This document shows, piece after piece, positions 4,188-7,914 of a DNA stretch of 7,914 nucleotides (position 1 is its first letter; each line of letters begins with the position of its first letter). The stretch spans positions 1 to 7,914 of the forward strand of contig MFJZ01000022.1 of assembly GCA_001781025.1 (NCBI GenBank). Reading direction: 5' to 3'. The translations under genes and the position numbers were made by a program. Under the pieces are notes generated by a model. The model was not told the origin of the DNA. It saw only the letters and a list, made by a program, of their open reading frames with translations, and did not search any database. Source of the DNA: Candidatus Gottesmanbacteria bacterium RIFCSPLOWO2_01_FULL_49_10 (lineage in GTDB: Bacteria > Patescibacteriota > Microgenomatia > UBA10105 > UBA927).

Positions 4188-4712
4188 ATGCCACGCAATA
4201 CCTACCTGCTCGTCAGCGTTCTGGCCGTTATCGTGGCATTGGTTGTGGGCGTCAACATCGGTCGCAGGGTCGGCAACCCATCGGGCAAACCAACGATATC
4301 ACAAACTCCCGCCGCCTCCTCCGTGTCGCCGTCTCCCGGTCCCATAGCGGTCGCCAACACAGAAGTGTATACCAATCCCTTTTGCCGTATCTCCTTTGAC
4401 TATCCGGCTGGATACACCAAGCTCGACAGCGCAACCACAAGCGCCGCATTTACCGACCCGGTAAACCAAAATAACGGCGTCCTCGTCACATGTCAAAAGA
4501 ATATTCCCCGCCCGGCGGTGGCCGAGGAGAATATTGAAACAACCAATGTGGGATCCGTATCCGCCAAAATTTTCCATGCGACCTCGCCCAAAGACGGCAC
4601 AGCCATCGATAGCTTCATCGTCCGCCACCCCAAAACGGGTCTTGATATCTTTATCGCCGGCATCGGTCCGGCCTTCCAACAGATCACCAAATCCCTCAAG
4701 CTCCTCCCGTAG
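4188..4712 (+). CDS. Membrane-anchored protein of unknown function, cotranscribed with rpmG
   Basis: 174 residues. A short basic N-terminus (MPRN), one membrane helix at about 5-23 (TYLLVSVLAVIVALVVGVNIG), a Ser/Pro/Thr-rich linker to about 55, then a small outer domain. NPFCRISFDYPAGYTKLD recalls the opening strands of PsbP-like lipoprotein domains seen in many small-genome bacteria, but the match is by eye only. Two Cys (in PFCRIS and VTCQKN) could form a disulfide. A TTG start at 4173 would overlap rpmG; ATG at 4188, 7 bases after the rpmG stop, gives the proper signal anchor. The operon with a ribosomal protein gene suggests steady expression, not shared function. Domain order parallels the 1612 protein. 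Confidence 0.78.
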   Translation: MPRNTYLLVSVLAVIVALVVGVNIGRRVGNPSGKPTISQTPAASSVSPSPGPIAVANTEVYTNPFCRISFDYPAGYTKLDSATTSAAFTDPVNQNNGVLVTCQKNIPRPAVAEENIETTNVGSVSAKIFHATSPKDGTAIDSFIVRHPKTGLDIFIAGIGPAFQQITKSLKLLP

Positions 4713-4734
4713 ACTCCTCCCGCAGAGAGAAAAT

Positions 4735-4743
4735 TGGTATAAT
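4735..4743 (+). promoter_or_regulatory. Extended -10 promoter of the Trp tRNA locus
   Basis: TGG followed by a perfect TATAAT (4738-4743). A start 7-9 bases on falls at 4750-4752, exactly the first base of the Trp-like 5' half. The same TGN extended -10 layout occurs at the other two tRNA loci. Confidence 0.75.
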
Positions 4744-4751
4744 ACGGTCAT

Positions 4752-4801
4752 AGGGCTGTGATGAAATGGTATCATGGCGGTCTCCAACCCGCCAAAAATT
4801 T
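4752..4801 (+). pseudogene. tRNA-Trp-like 5' half (acceptor, D arm, anticodon arm) before tRNA-Trp
   Basis: AGGGCTG, TG, D arm ATGA-AATGGTA-TCAT, then anticodon arm GGCGG/CCGCC around TCTCCAAC, which contains the Trp anticodon CCA in an eight-base loop. AAAAATTT follows and then, without a gap, the complete tRNA-Trp. No convincing 3' half with CAGCCCT is found downstream; only faint traces (TAGTA near 4930, CCTGCTA ending at 4961) might be its decayed remains. It lies at the transcript start, so it must be transcribed. It may be a decayed member of the nested-tRNA pattern, or a leader structure. Confidence 0.65.
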
Positions 4802-4875
4802 AGGTCCGTAGGTTAATGGTAGACCGGGGGTCTCCAAAACCCCTAGTGGAGGTTCGATTCCTCCCGGACCTGCCA
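4802..4875 (+). tRNA. tRNA-Trp (CCA)
   Basis: Complete cloverleaf: acceptor AGGTCCG/CGGACCT, D arm GGTT-AATGGTA-GACC, anticodon arm GGGGT-CTCCAAA-ACCCC (anticodon CCA), T arm GGAGG-TTCGATT-CCTCC, G73 as expected for bacterial Trp, and an encoded CCA. Its 3' end GCCA is also the first four bases of a long inverted repeat. Confidence 0.96.
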
Positions 4876-4955
4876 CGTTCAGCTCGCATAGCTCGTAAAC
4901 GTGGTAAACCATAAATTGAAATTAAATCTAGTAGAAACGCGAGCATGAACGTGGC
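4872..4955 (+). repeat. 16-bp inverted repeat starting at the tRNA-Trp 3' end
   Basis: GCCACGTTCAGCTCGC (4872-4887) pairs with 4939-4955 over 16 bp with one bulged T, enclosing 51 bases. Inside it a second copy, AACGTGG (4898-4904), can pair with the same left arm, so two alternative hairpins compete. The left arm includes the discriminator and CCA of tRNA-Trp, so folding would hide the mature 3' end until processing. There is no T tract, so it is not a plain terminator; it may be an integration scar or a tRNA trailer. Confidence 0.75.
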
Positions 4956-4963
4956 CTGCTACA

Positions 4964-5218
4964 ATGTTTTACTTTTACATTCTCCGTAGCCTTAAGAATA
5001 AAAAACTTTATCTTGGTCAAACCACTGATTTAAAAGAACGACTAATATCACACAACAATTTAGAAAACAAAGCTACCAAACCTAATGCTCCATATGAATT
5101 GATCTTTTATTCCGCATTTAATAACCAAAAAGATGCAATAAATTGTGAACAATACTTTAAAACCACTCCCGGTTGGAAAAGATTACGTAGGATGTTAATA
5201 AATACTTTAAGTATGTAG
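4964..5218 (+). CDS. Small single-domain GIY-YIG family protein
   Basis: 84 residues, a stand-alone domain of the kind often called UPF0213/YhbQ-like. The first motif is FYI (4-6) in MFYFYILRS, the second YLG (16-18) in KKLYLGQT; R26 in LKERL, H30-N31, and E62 in NCEQYFKTT match the catalytic Arg, the conserved His and the metal-binding Glu. The fold cleaves DNA, but the cellular role of the small members is unclear, and some are thought to act in DNA repair. The ATG overlaps a TACAAT hexamer (4960-4965), so the true promoter must be farther up, possibly the tRNA-Trp promoter, and no ribosome site is visible. Base composition turns noticeably AT-richer from here to the right. A role in moving the adjacent segment is possible but unproven. 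Confidence 0.85.
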   Translation: MFYFYILRSLKNKKLYLGQTTDLKERLISHNNLENKATKPNAPYELIFYSAFNNQKDAINCEQYFKTTPGWKRLRRMLINTLSM

Positions 5219-5245
5219 TTTGTTTCTCTTCGCATTTACGGCCAT

Positions 5246-5268
5246 AAAAAAACGGCCACTTGTGCCGT
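5246..5268 (-). terminator. Intrinsic terminator facing left, no minus-strand gene to serve
   Basis: On the minus strand ACGGC pairs with GCCGT around a 7-base loop and is followed at once by seven T (5252-5246). An additional ACGGCC copy upstream on plus (5239-5243) could compete for the same arm. No minus-strand gene lies to its right in this window. The rest of 5219-5451 has a T6 run (5283-5288) and no gene. Confidence 0.5.
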
Positions 5269-5451
5269 ACTGGATTACGAACTTTTTTCTCGCTCCAAGT
5301 TTTGCTCGGAGAACTCATTTGGATTGAGTTGAATTTAGAGTAACAAATCCCAGGTGCCTTGTCAACTATAGGTCATCTCTCGTTAAACTCTAATGATTAA
5401 AATTCTTTGCTAGCAATAGATTACTACTCAGAGAATTGATAAAGTAAAAGT

Positions 5452-6684
5452 ATGATTCAAAATCTTTGGCGAAAACTAAATCCAACAGGTTTCATATTTC
5501 GTTATTATCTTGCAACTTTTTTTAGTGGTTTAATGTTCTACATTTCGGTTCTGGTTCCGTTCTATACCGAATGGGGACACCTTAGTCTTACCCAAGTTCA
5601 AATTCTACAATCCTGGTTAATGATCTGGATGTTTATCTTAAATATCCCGACTGGTGTTCTTGCCGATCGTATTGGTAGAAAAATCTCCATTGCCTTAGGT
5701 GGTTTAAGTCTTGCAGCTTCGTGCATCCTTTATGTTCTCATCCCTGGATTTTACCCATTCCTTGTTGCTGAATTTCTAGCAGCTCTCGGAACCTCTTTTG
5801 TTATCGGAGCAAGTAGTGCTCTTGTCTATGAGTTCCTGAAACAAAATAATCGTGAAAGCGAAAGCAAACATATCCTCGGTCGGTCATCTGCCATTAGTAG
5901 TTTAGGGACAGTAATCGCTGCTCCAATTGGGAGTGTCGTCGCTGCTAATTTTGGTATCAAAGCACCGATGTTACTTTCAGCCATACCTTTGTTAATCGCA
6001 TCATTTATCATCCTAACGGTGCACGAAACCAGGATTCAAGAAAAAATCTCACGTCCAAATCTCCTCGACTCCATTAAAAAGGGTGTTGGTTTTCTCTTAA
6101 AAAACAAAAACCTCCAGTATTTGGTATTTAATGACATTCTTGTTTGGATCGGGGCTTATTTCTTGGTTTGGCTTTACCAACCCATGCTCATTAAAGTTGG
6201 GCTGGCAATCGTCTATTTTGGATTAATTAGGTCAGCCTTTTCTTTAGCGGGTATGATTGCAACTTTCAATATCCATCTAACCGAAAAACTCTTTAGATCA
6301 GAAAAGATGTTCATCAACGCTACCGCCCTCATAGTATCAGCATCTTTAATTTTGGTTGCTGTTTTACCGAGTGTCGTTGCGGTGATTATTGCAATAATTC
6401 TTATCGGTGGGTTTGCTTCGGCAAGAACATCCTACCTCAACACAACTATGAATGAGCTTATCCCAACAGAACAGAGGGCTACTGTCTTATCAACCACATC
6501 CACCGTTAATATGCTTATTTTCGCTATCGCCAATCCAATTGTAGGATTTATCGCCGACCACTCACTACGCTTGGCATTCGTCGGAGTTGGGTTATTGCCG
6601 CTTGCAGCTTTCTTTTTACTTCGATATTCACCAAGCCTGAAAAACAAAACAGTTCTTATCGGGGAAAGCACTTTGTTGAGCTAA
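5452..6684 (+). CDS. Major facilitator superfamily (MFS) transporter
   Basis: 410 residues with the hydrophobic pattern of a 12-helix MFS carrier in the cytoplasmic membrane. The signature loop between helices 2 and 3 is GVLADRIGRK (68-77, with D72, R73, G75, R76 and K77). A polar central loop near residues 190-225 (ETRIQEKISRPNLLDSIKKG) separates the two six-helix halves. MFS proteins move small solutes, often as proton-driven exporters; the substrate cannot be read from the sequence. AT-rich codons and few GC-ending codons contrast with the rpmG region, consistent with later acquisition. Upstream is only a weak purine stretch. A 6-bp hairpin (6686-6700) follows the stop but lacks a T tract. 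It is followed on the same strand by a second transporter of another family. Confidence 0.9.
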   Translation: MIQNLWRKLNPTGFIFRYYLATFFSGLMFYISVLVPFYTEWGHLSLTQVQILQSWLMIWMFILNIPTGVLADRIGRKISIALGGLSLAASCILYVLIPGFYPFLVAEFLAALGTSFVIGASSALVYEFLKQNNRESESKHILGRSSAISSLGTVIAAPIGSVVAANFGIKAPMLLSAIPLLIASFIILTVHETRIQEKISRPNLLDSIKKGVGFLLKNKNLQYLVFNDILVWIGAYFLVWLYQPMLIKVGLAIVYFGLIRSAFSLAGMIATFNIHLTEKLFRSEKMFINATALIVSASLILVAVLPSVVAVIIAIILIGGFASARTSYLNTTMNELIPTEQRATVLSTTSTVNMLIFAIANPIVGFIADHSLRLAFVGVGLLPLAAFFLLRYSPSLKNKTVLIGESTLLS

Positions 6685-6685
6685 A

Positions 6686-6780
6686 CAACCCGACGGGTTG
6701 ATTCCCCAGAACAACGTTAATAACGATGCTCAAAGACTTCTTGAGTAAATAATGGCCTAGCCAGATACTGAAATAGTATC
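6686..6780 (+). other. Four small hairpins in the MFS-EamA spacer
   Basis: CAACCC-GAC-GGGTTG (6686-6700), CGTT-AAT-AACG (about 6716-6726), CTCAA-AGACTTC-TTGAG (6729-6745) and GATACT-GAAAT-AGTATC (6764-6780) lie in series. All are perfect but short, and none has a T tract. They could form a structured 3' end for the MFS mRNA or be incidental in AT-rich DNA. Confidence 0.4.
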
Positions 6781-6811
6781 TTGTACCTGACTCCCACCAC
6801 CCCCTGAAAAT

Positions 6812-6820
6812 TGTTATACT
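6812..6820 (+). promoter_or_regulatory. Extended -10 promoter of the EamA gene
   Basis: TGT followed by TATACT (6815-6820). A start near 6827 coincides with an ATG at 6826 that opens a 12-codon frame (MKSKLCGFMQLF) overlapping the EamA start at 6840 in another frame, so a leader peptide might influence EamA translation. Confidence 0.55.
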
Positions 6821-6839
6821 TTAAGATGAAATCAAAATT

Positions 6840-7715
6840 ATGTGGTTTTATGCAGCTCTTTTAACATCGGTTATTACCGCAATTATCGCGATTATCAGTA
6901 AGAAACTTGTATTGAATGTAAGTGCATCTGTCTTAACCTGGGCTACCTTAGTGCTGGCCACACCGATTATTTTCATTTTTGTTCTGAGAGAAGGGATACC
7001 ACAACTAAACTATTTATTTCTTTTTGGCGTAACGGGATCGGTAATATTTTATATAGCTTCCCAGATTACGGGTTTTAAGGCAATGAGAATAGCCGACTTG
7101 TCAGCAATCTGGCCGTTAATTTCACTAGGCCCGATTTTTACTTTGCTTATTGCCCTCCTACCGCCACTATCAGAAAGACCAAGTTTAATGGCAACGGTGG
7201 GAGTTTTTGTAACTTTAGCTGGGATATACATCTTAAACGCAACCAAGTCAAAGGAAGGACTATTAGAACCAATCAAATCTCTATTTAGAAATAGGGCTTC
7301 TTTTTTGATGATGGTTTCAGTCTTAACCAATAGCGTCGTTATTGTTTTTGATAAACTGGCAATCAATAATACTCTTCCCCAAAACACAACGTTTACACTT
7401 TTCATTGAGAACTTGATGGTAATATTTGGATTACTGCCCTTGCTCTATGTTAGAAACAAAAAATTTTATCGGCAAATTACGAGTAACACTAAATTATTTC
7501 TTCTTTTGGGCATATTAAACGCCTTCTCAACCATATTAGCTTTTTGGGCTGTTGGTGGTGGTAATGTCGGGCTTGTCGCTACGGTCTTAAAAACACAAGT
7601 GCTTTTCGTTTTACTTTTCAGCTATATAACCTTTAAAGATAAACCTAAATTAGAAACACTCATTGGGAGTGTCGTTATGATAGCGGGAGTGATTTTCATA
7701 AAGATTGGGTTGTAA
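6840..7715 (+). CDS. EamA/DMT-superfamily transporter
   Basis: 291 residues, the usual size for the ten-helix EamA (drug/metabolite) family, with two five-helix repeats. Repeat one ends with LMATVGVFVTLAGIYILNATKSKEG (about 117-141), repeat two with LETLIGSVVMIAGVIFIKIGL at the C-terminus; the parallel 'lGv.l.laGiyil' helices are typical of the EamA repeat. A polar loop around residues 134-152 divides them. Members export or import metabolites across the inner membrane; the substrate is unknown. The start ATG at 6840 gives a hydrophobic first helix; an ATG at 6826 is out of frame and stops after 12 codons. Composition is AT-rich, like the MFS gene upstream, 155 bases away, suggesting that both arrived or evolved together. 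Confidence 0.88.
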   Translation: MWFYAALLTSVITAIIAIISKKLVLNVSASVLTWATLVLATPIIFIFVLREGIPQLNYLFLFGVTGSVIFYIASQITGFKAMRIADLSAIWPLISLGPIFTLLIALLPPLSERPSLMATVGVFVTLAGIYILNATKSKEGLLEPIKSLFRNRASFLMMVSVLTNSVVIVFDKLAINNTLPQNTTFTLFIENLMVIFGLLPLLYVRNKKFYRQITSNTKLFLLLGILNAFSTILAFWAVGGGNVGLVATVLKTQVLFVLLFSYITFKDKPKLETLIGSVVMIAGVIFIKIGL

Positions 7716-7914
7716 ATTTTAATGGATATAAGACAAGACAGGAATCTCGACATAATTTGAAATGAAATAGGTTCAAGCATCGTCCATCAGGTGCTTTACA
7801 CCAAGTGTCCGAGACTACGTCGGCGAGGAGGTTTTGAAAACTCCTTCTCATGTAGAGCGTAAAGTCGGGTTATATAAGGACCGTCCCTATTTACAGGTAT
7901 GATTACGTAAATCG
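7716..7914. other. Right edge: no complete gene; 43-codon open stretch without a start
   Basis: The plus frame from 7771 to the TGA at 7900-7902 is open and reads protein-like (SVRDYVGEEVLKTPSHVERKVGLYKDRPYLQV at its end), but it has no ATG, GTG or TTG in a likely position and is preceded by TAG. It may be the tail of a broken gene. GGAG-TTTT/AAAA-CTCC forms a bulged hairpin inside it. I recognise no family. Confidence 0.35.

Noticed and set aside
4299..4787. Minus-strand frame of 162 codons
   Set aside because: Antisense shadow of the membrane-anchored 4188 protein; no motif or start signal.
1..7914. CRISPR array or toxin-antitoxin pair
   Set aside because: No regularly spaced repeats and no small two-gene module with recognisable toxin or antitoxin motifs.

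Overview
The window looks bacterial and most like a reduced genome of the Patescibacteria/CPR type. The evidence is a bacterial zinc-ribbon L33 (rpmG), short genes with almost no Shine-Dalgarno sequences, several start codons only 6-9 bases behind a -10 box (leaderless mRNAs), membrane-anchored orphan proteins and a tiny GIY-YIG protein. TGA is used as a stop. The taxonomic placement is inference, not proof.

Layout. 1-924 (minus): 5'-complete but 3'-truncated aminoglycoside-phosphotransferase-like kinase. 925-1301: no gene, one 12-bp inverted repeat. 1302-1498 (minus): a complete tRNA-Tyr lying inside the anticodon arm of a second, split class II tRNA-like gene. 1612-2118: membrane-anchored orphan. 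2194-2569 (plus): a three-level nest, with a complete tRNA-Thr(GGT) inside a split Thr-like tRNA, itself inside another split Thr-like tRNA. 2623-3960: a SpeD-family pyruvoyl decarboxylase and an SGNH hydrolase. 4007-4712: rpmG and a second membrane-anchored orphan. 4752-4875: a Trp-like 5' half tRNA followed directly by a complete tRNA-Trp, then a long inverted repeat that starts at the tRNA discriminator base. 4964-7715: an AT-richer stretch with a GIY-YIG protein, an MFS transporter and an EamA/DMT transporter. The last 199 bases hold no complete gene.

The most remarkable content is the tRNA architecture. Two loci show complete tRNAs replacing the anticodon loop of an outer tRNA 'shell'. 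The shells keep paired acceptor stems, D arms and T arms, and their broken anticodon stems are extended by long complementary linkers that would hold the inner tRNA at the tip of a continuous helix. The two Thr-type shells also carry hairpin insertions in their T arms. Inner and outer tRNAs resemble each other: the Tyr variable arm differs at one base, and the Thr variable loop is identical. I know of no described bacterial system of this kind. Whether shells are spliced into working tRNAs, act as processing scaffolds, or are decaying copies cannot be decided from sequence alone.

The set Tyr - Thr - rpmG - Trp recalls the widespread bacterial cluster of tRNA genes around tuf/rpmG/tRNA-Trp/secE/nusG, here rearranged and without tuf, secE or nusG in view.
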